From contig JBBCJM010000142.1 in assembly GCA_037190175.1 (NCBI GenBank), positions 1 through 13,355 on the forward strand: a stretch of 13,355 bases of DNA, given 5' to 3'. Shown one piece after another: positions 7,375 to 13,355 of this stretch. The translations under genes and the position numbers were made by a program. Position 1 is the stretch's first letter. The number at the start of each line of letters is the position of its first letter. The notes beneath the pieces were generated by a model. The model was given only the letters and a program-made list of their open reading frames with translations. It did no database searches and was not told the DNA's origin. The stretch is from JBBCJM01 sp037190175. Its GTDB lineage: Bacteria; Pseudomonadota; Alphaproteobacteria; Rhodobacterales; Rhodobacteraceae.

Positions 7375-7842
7375 ATGCCTGCCGAAGAACGCCTCGCCCG
7401 CCTCGGCATCCGCCTGCCCGACCTCGCCCCGCCCAGCGGGCGGTTCCTGCCCTGGAGGATGGCCGGCCCGCTGCTGTTCCTGGCCGGGCAGGGGCCTCGC
7501 GACGACACCGGCCGGCGCCTGACCGGCCTGGTGCCGACCGAGGTCGACCTGCCCGAGGCCCGCCGCCGCGCCCGCCTGGCCGGGCTGATGCTGCTGAGCG
7601 CCGCGCGCGCGGCGCTGGGCACGCTGGACCGGGTGGAGGCGGTGGTGAAGCTTTTGGGCATGGTGCGCGCCGCGCCCGATTTCGGCGGCCACCCCGAGGT
7701 GATCAACGGCTGTTCCGACCTGTTCGTGGAGGTCTTCGGCGAGGAGATCGGCGCCCATGCCCGCAGCGCCGTGGGCATGGGCTCGCTGCCCCACGGCATC
7801 AGCGTCGAGGTGGAGGCGGTGCTGCTGGTGCGGCCCGGCTAG
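7375..7842 (+). CDS. RidA (YjgF/UK114) family enamine/imine deaminase
   Basis: This 155-residue protein is slightly longer than E. coli RidA (128). The C-terminal block AHARSAVGMGSLPHGISVEVEA (about 127-148) is diagnostic; R130 corresponds to the arginine that anchors the imine carboxylate and is present in active Rid proteins. The cysteine that follows two residues later in E. coli RidA is alanine here, and the longer N-terminal region suits the Rid2/YjgH-like branch rather than archetypal RidA. Such proteins speed hydrolysis of reactive enamines/imines made by PLP enzymes. GAGG lies five bases before the ATG. It follows DUF1028 in an operon and ends in a CTAG tetranucleotide in which its TAG and the TAG of the convergent GntR gene overlap. 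A likely role is to clear the product of the SelA-like elimination enzyme. Confidence 0.88.
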   Translation: MPAEERLARLGIRLPDLAPPSGRFLPWRMAGPLLFLAGQGPRDDTGRRLTGLVPTEVDLPEARRRARLAGLMLLSAARAALGTLDRVEAVVKLLGMVRAAPDFGGHPEVINGCSDLFVEVFGEEIGAHARSAVGMGSLPHGISVEVEAVLLVRPG

Positions 7843-8549
7843 CCGTCGGCCCCGCCCGACACCAGCCGAATGCGGGCGTTGTCGATATGGTGGCGCATGG
7901 CGGTGCGGGCGCTGTCGGCGTTGCCGTTCTCGATCGCCAGCAGGATCGAGGCATGTTCCTGCTGCACCAGCTGCTGGCGCGCCAGTTGCCGGCGCAGCGA
8001 CAGGTTGCGGGTCATCTGCAACCCGGCCTCGAACAGCGGGCGTTCGGCGGCCAGCGTCCGGACGAACAGCTCGTTGTGGGCGGCCATGGCGATGGCCTCG
8101 TGCAGGCCGATGTCCAGGTCGGTGCCCACCTCGCCCGCGCCGATGATGGCCTCGAGCTTGGCGTTGATGCTGCGGATGCGGTGCAGGTCGGCCTCGTTGC
8201 GCCGCAGGGCGGCGTGATAGGCGGCCTCGCCCTCGATGGCGATGCGCAGCTCGAAGAAGCGCAGCGCCTCGGCCACCCCGCCCTGCGGCGCGTGGTCGAA
8301 GAATTCCGCGCTGGGCCGGCCGCGCACATAGGTGCCCGAGCCCTGCCGCGCCACGATCAGCCCGTCGGCCTGCAACCGCGACAGCGCCTCGCGCACGATG
8401 GGGCGCGACACGTCGAAGGCTTCGGACAGCTGCTTCTCGGGTGGCAGCCGCGCCCCTTCGGCATATTCGCCCGACACGATCCGTTGCAGGATCTGCTCGT
8501 AGAGCTGGTCGCCCAGCCGCAGCCGCGTCGCCGGTCTATATCTTGCCAC
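7839..8549 (-). CDS. GntR-family transcriptional regulator, FadR/FCD subfamily
   Basis: This 236-residue regulator has an N-terminal GntR winged helix (LYEQILQRIVSGEYAEG, LPPEKQLSEAFDVSRPIVREAL, GSGTYV; about residues 16-75) and a C-terminal all-helical FCD ligand domain. The FCD metal-site residues are present: D146 and H150 (DIGLH), H199 (QEHAS) and H220/H221 (MRHHID). FCD domains bind organic acids, often through a metal, so the inducer is probably a pathway intermediate. I prefer the GTG at 8549, five bases after a GAGGGG ribosome binding site; the GTG at 8555 would overlap that site and adds two residues. It is divergent from the M81 gene and convergent with the RidA gene. FadR-like operator candidates lie at 8580-8592 and 8697-8709 upstream of it and at 6335-6347 before the aldolase operon, suggesting autoregulation and control of the island. 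Confidence 0.93.
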   Translation of the reverse strand: MARYRPATRLRLGDQLYEQILQRIVSGEYAEGARLPPEKQLSEAFDVSRPIVREALSRLQADGLIVARQGSGTYVRGRPSAEFFDHAPQGGVAEALRFFELRIAIEGEAAYHAALRRNEADLHRIRSINAKLEAIIGAGEVGTDLDIGLHEAIAMAAHNELFVRTLAAERPLFEAGLQMTRNLSLRRQLARQQLVQQEHASILLAIENGNADSARTAMRHHIDNARIRLVSGGADG

Positions 8550-8579
8550 GCTCACCCCTCAGGTCCCGCCTCCGGGCAA

Positions 8580-8592
8580 AGTGGTCTGACAT
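8580..8592 (-). promoter_or_regulatory. FadR-like operator candidate before the GntR gene
   Basis: The plus strand reads AGTGGTCTGACAT, with the odd-length palindrome GTCTGAC at its centre. It closely resembles the classical E. coli FadR site (TGGTCCGACAT core, from memory). The minus-strand reading ATGTCAGACCACT fits the motif WTGTCAGAYMAMT shared with 6335-6347 and 8697-8709. It lies about 30 bases upstream of the GntR start codon, in keeping with autoregulation. Confidence 0.5.
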
Positions 8593-8665
8593 ATGCGAGG
8601 GCCTCCCGGATGACGCGTCGATCCCCAATATAGCGCCCGGACTGCATGTTTGCACCGCGAATCTC

Positions 8666-8695
8666 TTGTGGGCGCTTCCGCGGCAATGTTATCAA
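8666..8695 (+). promoter_or_regulatory. Putative promoter for the M81 peptidase gene
   Basis: TTGTGG (8666-8671) and TATCAA (8690-8695), spaced by 18 bases, are the best sigma-70-like pair upstream of the M81 gene. Both are imperfect. A start near 8702 would place the operator candidate 8697-8709 directly on the transcription start, which would fit repression. Confidence 0.25.
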
Positions 8696-8696
8696 G

Positions 8697-8709
8697 TTGT
8701 CAGATCAAT
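8697..8709 (+). promoter_or_regulatory. FadR-like operator candidate before the M81 gene
   Basis: TTGTCAGATCAAT matches the motif WTGTCAGAYMAMT also found at 6335-6347 and 8580-8592. It ends 24 bases before the M81 start codon. With the site at 8580-8592 it gives one operator facing each of the two divergent genes, a common layout for FadR-type regulators and their target. Confidence 0.45.
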
Positions 8710-8733
8710 TTTCCCTCTCGGGGGCGCCGGACC

Positions 8734-10227
8734 ATGCCCAGGATCGCCATCGCCAGATTTGCCCACGAGGGCAACAGCTTCGCCCAGGTCCTGGCCGGGA
8801 TCGAGGATTTCCGCGCCTTCGAATGGGCCGCGGGCGACGGGGTGGAACAGGTCTACCGCGGCACCAACACCGAGATCGGCGGCGTGCTGGACTTCCTCGA
8901 CCGCCACCCGGAGTGGGAGCCCACCTTCCTGCGCTGCACCTATGCCACCCCCTCGGGCGAGGTGCGGCGCGAGGCCTATGACCTGATCCTGGCCGAGATC
9001 CTCGACGGCCTGCGCGGCCAGGCCTGGGATGCGGTGTTCCTGGCCCAGCACGGGGCGATGCAGGTGGTGGGCATCGGCCATGCCGACCACGAGATCCTGC
9101 GCGCGGTGCGCGAGGTGATCGGGCCGGAGGTGCCGCTGGCCGTCTCCTACGACCTGCACGCCAACATCACGCCGGCCCAGCTGGCGCTGGCCGATGTGGT
9201 GGTGGGCTACAAATGCCACCCCCATGTCGACATGGCCGCGACCGCCGCCAAGGCGCTGGGCCTGCTGCTGGACCGGATCGCCGGCCGCATCCGCCCCGTG
9301 GCCGCCTGGCGCCCGCTGCCGCATTTCATCCCCAGCATCAACGCCCGCACCACCGACGGCCCGATGGCCGAGGCGGCGGCCTTCGCCCGCGGGCTGGAGA
9401 CGGGCGGCGGGCTGCTGGATGCCACGATCTACCAGGGCTATGCCTATGGCGACCGCGCCCATGCCGGCGGCTGCGTCGTGGTCTGGGCAGATGGCGACCA
9501 GGCCGCCGCCGATGCCGCGGCCGAGGCGCTGCGCGACGAGGTGATGCGCATCTATCCCCGGCTGTTCATCCACATGCCCGGCGCCGATGAAGGGATCGCC
9601 CAGGCCCTGGCCCTGCTGGCCGAGGGGACCGGGCCGGTGGCTGTGATCGACCCCGCCGACCATCCCGGCGCCGGGGCCAATGCCGATACCCCGGGCCTGC
9701 TGCGGGCGCTGATCGAGGCCCGGCCGGCGGTTCCGGCGGTCTTCGCCTTCCTCTGGGATCCCGAGACCGTGGCGCGCGCGACCGAGGCCGGCGAGGGCGC
9801 CGAGCTGGAGGTGGCGCTGGGCGGCCGGCTCAGCACGGATTTCGGCCCGCCGGTGCGGCTGCGGGCCCGGGTGGCGCGGCTGACCGATGGCCGGGTGGTG
9901 CAGACCGGGCCGTTCCAGAACGGGCTGGCCTACGACTATGGCCGCACCGCGGTGCTGGAGGCGGGCGGGGTGCGCATCATCGTGACCGAGGTCTGCCTGA
10001 TGGTCTCGGACCCCACCTTCTTCGAACTGCACGGGGTCGAGCTGACCGGAAACCTGCTGCTGGCGGTCAAGGCCAAGAACCAGTTCCGCGCCGCCTTCAC
10101 CGATACCTTCCGCCGGATGATCGACGTGGACGTGCCCGGCCCGGCGGCCTATGACTTCACCCGGCTGCCGTTCCGCAACGTGCCGGCCGCGCAGCTGCGC
10201 TTTCCCCGCCCGGCGCCACCCGGCTGA
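8734..10227 (+). CDS. M81 family metallopeptidase (MlrC-like)
   Basis: This 497-residue protein shows both MlrC parts: the N-terminal M81/DUF1485 domain (about 1-295) and the C-terminal MlrC domain (about 300-485). Candidate zinc ligands are E12 (FAHEGNSF), H106 (QHGAM), D140 and H142 (SYDLHAN) and H164 (CHPHVD). Their spacing matches the Glu/His/Asp/His/His set I recall for MlrC, the enzyme that finishes microcystin breakdown by cutting its tetrapeptide. Other family marks are AYGDRAHAGG at 237-246, DPADHPGAGANADTP at 306-320 and VKAKNQFRAAF at 445-455. The ATG at 8734 begins the conserved PRIAIARF strand; an ATG at 8650 would place the operator and promoter inside the gene. It diverges from the GntR regulator and shares its control region. 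Most M81 proteins occur in bacteria that never meet microcystin, so the true substrate is unknown, probably a peptide or amide with unusual linkage. Confidence 0.92.
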   Translation: MPRIAIARFAHEGNSFAQVLAGIEDFRAFEWAAGDGVEQVYRGTNTEIGGVLDFLDRHPEWEPTFLRCTYATPSGEVRREAYDLILAEILDGLRGQAWDAVFLAQHGAMQVVGIGHADHEILRAVREVIGPEVPLAVSYDLHANITPAQLALADVVVGYKCHPHVDMAATAAKALGLLLDRIAGRIRPVAAWRPLPHFIPSINARTTDGPMAEAAAFARGLETGGGLLDATIYQGYAYGDRAHAGGCVVVWADGDQAAADAAAEALRDEVMRIYPRLFIHMPGADEGIAQALALLAEGTGPVAVIDPADHPGAGANADTPGLLRALIEARPAVPAVFAFLWDPETVARATEAGEGAELEVALGGRLSTDFGPPVRLRARVARLTDGRVVQTGPFQNGLAYDYGRTAVLEAGGVRIIVTEVCLMVSDPTFFELHGVELTGNLLLAVKAKNQFRAAFTDTFRRMIDVDVPGPAAYDFTRLPFRNVPAAQLRFPRPAPPG

Positions 10228-10239
10228 AAGCCCCTGCCG

Positions 10240-11331
10240 CTATGCCCGCCCCGCGGCCGGGAAGACGAAGCAGCGGTCGCGGCGGATGGTCAGCCACAGC
10301 GGCGTGCCGGGCTTGGGCAGGAACACGCCCGGGACGCTGGCGGTCAGCCGGCTCGCGTCGTGGTCCATGCGGAACTCCACCAGGCTCTCGCGGCCCAGAT
10401 AGCGGGCGCGGGCCACGCAGCCGCGGGCGGCGGTGCCGTCCTGGGGGGTGGGCAGGGGGCCGCGGCCGCCGCGGTCGAAGTCGATCTTCAGGTGCTGGGG
10501 ACGGATCACGATCTCCACCTCGGCGCCGTCGGCATGGCCCGGGGTCAGGAAGGCGCCGAAGGGCGTCTCGGTCAGCGCGCCGCGGCTGACCCCGCGGATC
10601 ACGTTGATATCGCTGAAGAAGGCCGCCGCGGCGCGGTCGGCCGGGGCATTGTAGATGTTGTAGGGGCTGCCGCGCTGCACGATCCGCCCGCCCCGCATCA
10701 AGAGGATCTCGTCGCCCATCCGCAGCGCCTCGTCGGGCTCGTGCGTCACCAAGAGCACCGCCGCGCCCTCGTCCTTCAGGATGTCCAAGGTGGTGTCGCG
10801 GATGCCGTCGCGCAGGCGGTTGTCGAGGCCGGAGAAGGGCTCGTCCATCAGCAGCACCCGGGGGCGGGGGGCCAAAGCCCGGGCCAGGGCCACCCGCTGC
10901 TGCTCGCCGCCCGAAAGCTCGTGCGGGTGCTTGCCGGCATGGACGGAAAGGTTCACCCGCTCCAGCAGCGCCCCCACCCGGGCCATGCGTTCGGTGCGGT
11001 CCAGCCCGCGCAGGCCGAAGGCCACGTTCTGCGCCACGGTCAGATGCGGAAACAGCGCGAAGTCCTGGAACATCAGCCCCACACCGCGCGCCTCGGGCGG
11101 CAGGAAGCGGGCGCCCTCGGAAACCACCTGGCCGTCGATCACCACCCGCCCGGCCTCCGGCCGTTCGACCCCGGCGATCATGCGCAAGGTGGTGGACTTG
11201 CCGCAGCCCGAGGGGCCCAGCAGGCAGGCGACCTGTCCGGCGGCCACGCTCAGCGACAGGTCGTCGACCACCGCCTGCCCGCCCAGGTGGCGGGTCAGCC
11301 CCTCGACCAGCAGGCGGGCGGGTTCGGCCAT
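10240..11331 (-). CDS. ABC transporter ATP-binding protein, FbpC-like (iron/thiamine/spermidine class)
   Basis: This 363-residue ATPase has an N-terminal nucleotide-binding domain and a C-terminal TOBE-like regulatory part. Walker A is GPSGCGKS at 39-46, the Q-loop FQDFALFPHLTV is at 88-99, the signature LSGGEQQ at 139-145, Walker B VLLMDEP at 159-165 and the switch histidine H197. The Q-loop context (FALFPHLTV) and domain order place it in the FbpC/PotA/CysA group, best with FbpC. The ATG at 11331 is chosen because conserved sequence starts there; longer readings run into the intergenic gap. No permease or binding-protein gene is near, so it is an orphan ATPase or its partners lie elsewhere. 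The SDR gene lies 64 bases upstream on the same strand. It converges on the M81 gene with a 12-base gap and no visible terminator. Confidence 0.9.
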   Translation of the reverse strand: MAEPARLLVEGLTRHLGGQAVVDDLSLSVAAGQVACLLGPSGCGKSTTLRMIAGVERPEAGRVVIDGQVVSEGARFLPPEARGVGLMFQDFALFPHLTVAQNVAFGLRGLDRTERMARVGALLERVNLSVHAGKHPHELSGGEQQRVALARALAPRPRVLLMDEPFSGLDNRLRDGIRDTTLDILKDEGAAVLLVTHEPDEALRMGDEILLMRGGRIVQRGSPYNIYNAPADRAAAAFFSDINVIRGVSRGALTETPFGAFLTPGHADGAEVEIVIRPQHLKIDFDRGGRGPLPTPQDGTAARGCVARARYLGRESLVEFRMDHDASRLTASVPGVFLPKPGTPLWLTIRRDRCFVFPAAGRA

Positions 11332-11395
11332 GGAATTCCCAAGTCTTTCTCTCGGGCGTCCTAGCAGGCACCCTGCGCCGGAGCAACCCGCGGGG

Positions 11396-12172
11396 TCAGA
11401 TCGTGGCGTTGATCGCGCCGCCGTCCAGCAGGATGTTCTGCCCCACGATGAAGCCGGCATGGGCCGAGCAGAGGAAGGCGCACATGGCGCCGAACTCGGC
11501 CGGGGTGCCATAGCGGCCGGCGGGGATGGTGGCCTCGCGCTGCCGCCGCGCCTCCTCCACGCTGATGCCGCCCTGCTTCGCCGCCCCGCCGTCCAGCGAG
11601 GCGGCGCGGTCGGTGTCGTGCAGGCCGGGCAGAAGGTTGTTGATCGTCACCCCGGCATGGGCCACCTGCCGCGCGGTGCCGGCGACAAAGCCGGTCAGCC
11701 CGGTGCGCGCGGTGTTCGACAGCCCCAGCACGGGAATGGGCGCCTTGACCGAGCCCGAGGTGATGTTGACCACCCGTCCCCAGCCCCGCGCCATCATCCC
11801 GGGCACCAGCGCCTGGATCAGTGCCACGGGGGTCAAGAGGTTGGCGTCCAGCGCGCGGATGAAGTCCTCGCGGTCCCAGTCGGACCACACGCCCGGGGGC
11901 GGGCCGCCGGCGTTGGTCACCAGGATATCGACCTCGCCCGCCGCCTCCAGCACCCGGGCGCGGCCTTCCGTGCCGGTGATGTCGGCGGCGATGGCGGTGA
12001 CCGTGACCCCATGGGCGCGCAGTTCCGCCGCGGTGGCCTCCAGCGCCTCGGCGCCGCGGGCGTTGATGGTCAGATGCACCCCGGCCGCGGCCAGCGCCTC
12101 GGCGCAGCCCTTGCCCAGCCCCTTCGATGCGGCGCAGACCAGCGCCCTCTTGCCCGCGATCCCCAGATCCAT
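11396..12172 (-). CDS. SDR-superfamily protein lacking the canonical Tyr-Lys pair
   Basis: This 258-residue Rossmann-fold protein is of normal classical SDR length. The dinucleotide loop is AASKGLGKG (14-22) in place of TGxxxGxG, NAGG is present at 87-90, the helix-4 asparagine N111 is in DANLLTP, and S139 is in VVNITSG. Thirteen residues beyond S139, where YxxxK is expected, it has SNTAR (S152, R156) in LGLSNTARTG. Standard hydride transfer is therefore doubtful. The C-terminal GQNILLDGG is typical of ketoacyl-ACP-reductase-like SDRs. A clear ribosome binding site (GGGAGA) precedes the ATG at 12172, and conserved sequence begins there. Annotators would likely call it SDR oxidoreductase or 3-oxoacyl-ACP reductase; some BKR-like SDR subgroups are known to lack the full catalytic set. 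The FbpC-like gene follows 64 bases downstream; no functional link is evident. Confidence 0.9.
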   Translation of the reverse strand: MDLGIAGKRALVCAASKGLGKGCAEALAAAGVHLTINARGAEALEATAAELRAHGVTVTAIAADITGTEGRARVLEAAGEVDILVTNAGGPPPGVWSDWDREDFIRALDANLLTPVALIQALVPGMMARGWGRVVNITSGSVKAPIPVLGLSNTARTGLTGFVAGTARQVAHAGVTINNLLPGLHDTDRAASLDGGAAKQGGISVEEARRQREATIPAGRYGTPAEFGAMCAFLCSAHAGFIVGQNILLDGGAINATI

Positions 12173-12234
12173 GCCCTTGTCTCCCTTCGGCTTTCCGCCC
12201 CTGCCTAGCAGCCGCGCCGCCCGCGGCCAAGCGG

Positions 12235-12264
12235 TTGACGCGGGGCGGGGCGGGCGGCTAGTGA
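12235..12264 (+). promoter_or_regulatory. Possible promoter of the Hint-domain gene
   Basis: TTGACG at 12235-12240 is a good -35 box, and TAGTGA at 12259-12264 is a poor -10 at 18 bases. If used, transcription would begin only a few bases before the ATG at 12273, giving a nearly leaderless message, in line with the lack of a clear ribosome binding site. Weak prediction. Confidence 0.2.
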
Positions 12265-12272
12265 CGGCGGCG

Positions 12273-13271
12273 ATGCCGACCGACCCCCCCATATCCCCGG
12301 GCCTGCCGGGGCAGAGCTGCCAGGTGTTCCTGGCCGACGACATCTCTGTCAGCCACGGCGTGGCCCTGGGCGACGGCCTGGGCCGGCCGGAGGAGGTCTG
12401 TCCCGGCGACATCTACTGGCTGGACCCCGAGGCCCAGCCGCTGGCGCTGGTGATCGACCGCGGCGCGGCGGGCCCGCGGGTAGGGGCGGGCTCGGGGATC
12501 GGTGCCGAGGGCGCGCCAGTGCGGCTGGTGGCGCGCTATCGCCTGCTGGTGCCCGAGGGCGATCCGCTGGACATCCTGCTGATCGAGGTGGAGGGCGCCG
12601 GGCTCTGCGCCCTGCCGCTGGCCCCGGTGGCGCCGCGGGTGGACTACACCCTGGTGGCGGTGGACGAGGCGCCGGAGGGCGCGACCTTGGCCGACCTCCT
12701 TTGCGTGGCCTTCGTGCGCGGCACCATGATCACGCTGGGCGACGGCAGCCAGCGGGCCATCGAAAGCCTGCGCCCCGGCGACCTGATCCTGACCCGCGAC
12801 CACGGGCGGCAGCCGCTGCGGCTCTTGGGCCAGGCCACGCTGCGCGCGGTGGGCGCCTTTGCCCCGGTGGTGATCGGCAAGGGGGTTCTGGGCAACAGCG
12901 CCGACCTCGCGGTCAGCCAGCACCACCGATTGTTCCTCTACCTGCCGCGGGCCGAGGCGGGGCTGCCCACCTCGGAGATCCTGGTGCAGGCGCGGCACCT
13001 GCTGGACGGCGATGCGGTCTGGCTGCGCGAGGGCGGGTTCGTCGACTACTTCAGCCTGGTCTTCGACCGCCACGAGATCGTCTATGCCGAGGGCATCCCG
13101 GTCGAGAGCCTGATGGTGACCGAGGCCACCGTCACCCGCCTGCCGCCCGGACTGGCCGAGGCGGTGCAGGCCCGGTTCCCGGGGATGAGCCAGGCCCAGC
13201 ACTACGGCACCGAGGCGGATGCCGAGGTGCTGGCGCGGATGAAGGGCACCCTGCGGGCCCGGCGGCGGTAG
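12273..13271 (+). CDS. Hint-domain protein (Hedgehog/intein-type, Hint_2)
   Basis: This 332-residue protein has a Hint module in its second half. The Hint nucleophile candidate is C144, followed by FVRGTMITLGDGSQRAIE and LRPGDLILTRDHG at about 167-178, which is the typical Hint_2 N-terminal block of Rhodobacterales proteins. VSQHHRLFL (214-222) carries the block-B-like histidine, and FDRHEIVYAEGIPVESLM (264-281) closes the fold. The N-terminal ~140 residues are an acidic, beta-rich region of unknown function without a signal peptide. No splicing partner (C-extein start) is visible, so it is not a splicing intein; such proteins may self-cleave, and many are secreted calcium-binding-type proteins, but no RTX repeats are present here. 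The ATG at 12273 fits the short spacing to the divergent SDR gene; a GTG at 12261 is an alternative. Role unknown. Confidence 0.85.
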   Translation: MPTDPPISPGLPGQSCQVFLADDISVSHGVALGDGLGRPEEVCPGDIYWLDPEAQPLALVIDRGAAGPRVGAGSGIGAEGAPVRLVARYRLLVPEGDPLDILLIEVEGAGLCALPLAPVAPRVDYTLVAVDEAPEGATLADLLCVAFVRGTMITLGDGSQRAIESLRPGDLILTRDHGRQPLRLLGQATLRAVGAFAPVVIGKGVLGNSADLAVSQHHRLFLYLPRAEAGLPTSEILVQARHLLDGDAVWLREGGFVDYFSLVFDRHEIVYAEGIPVESLMVTEATVTRLPPGLAEAVQARFPGMSQAQHYGTEADAEVLARMKGTLRARRR

Positions 13272-13355
13272 GGCGGGGGTTGAGCCGGCCGCTCATCGCT
13301 CCCTCCGGGCGCTCTTCGCTGGTGCGGCGCCCGGGATCGCTCATCCAGCCTGCCG

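Noticed and set aside
6376..7794. A 472-codon minus-strand frame across DUF1028 and RidA
   Set aside because: Its translation is low-complexity and it covers two clear genes on the other strand as well as a promoter region.
8692..10032. A 446-codon open frame antisense to the M81 gene
   Set aside because: It is a GC-driven shadow with a His/Gly/Gln-rich translation, whereas the plus-strand frame carries all M81 ligands.
10228..10239. A possible bidirectional terminator between the convergent M81 and FbpC-like genes
   Set aside because: The 12-base gap contains no hairpin and no T-run.
11526..12272. An upstream extension of the Hint-domain reading frame to a 581-residue protein
   Set aside because: The extra part is antisense to the SDR gene, lacks domain content, and the conserved sequence begins near 12273.
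13272..13355. A possible gene or terminator in the last 84 bases
   Set aside because: The minus-strand frame here is Pro/Arg-rich without motifs and mostly overlaps the Hint gene end; no hairpin with a T-run is seen.

Overview
The window is a GC-rich stretch of a bacterial chromosome or large replicon with no RNA gene, insertion sequence, integrase or CRISPR array that I can see. Base composition, the set of protein families, and a Hint-domain protein of the kind common in Rhodobacterales suggest an alphaproteobacterium, probably near Paracoccus/Rhodobacter. The taxonomic call is inference.

Region 1 (1-6263, minus strand) is one compact operon, read from right to left. It encodes a DapA-family aldolase/lyase, a SelA/DgaE-like PLP enzyme, a zinc amidohydrolase of the COG3964 type, a peptide-type substrate-binding protein, a DppC-type permease and a DppD-type ATPase cut by the window edge. 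The first three genes are joined by 4-base ATGA overlaps. The expected DppB-type permease is absent between the binding protein and DppC, which overlap by 17 bases. Region 2 (6264-6630) is a divergent control region. Region 3 (6631-7842, plus strand) holds a DUF1028 protein and a RidA-family protein. Region 4 (7839-8549, minus) is a FadR-type GntR regulator whose stop codon overlaps that of the RidA gene. Region 5 (8734-10227, plus) is an M81/MlrC-type metallopeptidase. Region 6 (10240-12172, minus) has an orphan FbpC-like ABC ATPase and an SDR protein lacking the usual Tyr and Lys. Region 7 (12273-13271, plus) is a Hint-domain protein.

The genes from 1 to 10227 look like one catabolic island. 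A 13-base motif (WTGTCAGAYMAMT), close to the FadR-type operator, occurs in front of the aldolase operon, the GntR gene and the M81 gene, so one regulator may control all of them. A plausible scheme, which is inference, is: ABC import of a peptide-like or N-acylated compound; trimming by the M81, DUF1028 and amidohydrolase enzymes; PLP-dependent elimination giving an enamine/imine; clearance by RidA; and aldol cleavage by the DapA homologue. This resembles the amidohydrolase/SelA-like/KDPG-aldolase clusters of Firmicutes and Enterobacteria, but with a different aldolase and an added peptide-processing arm. The genes right of 10240 show no clear link to this pathway.
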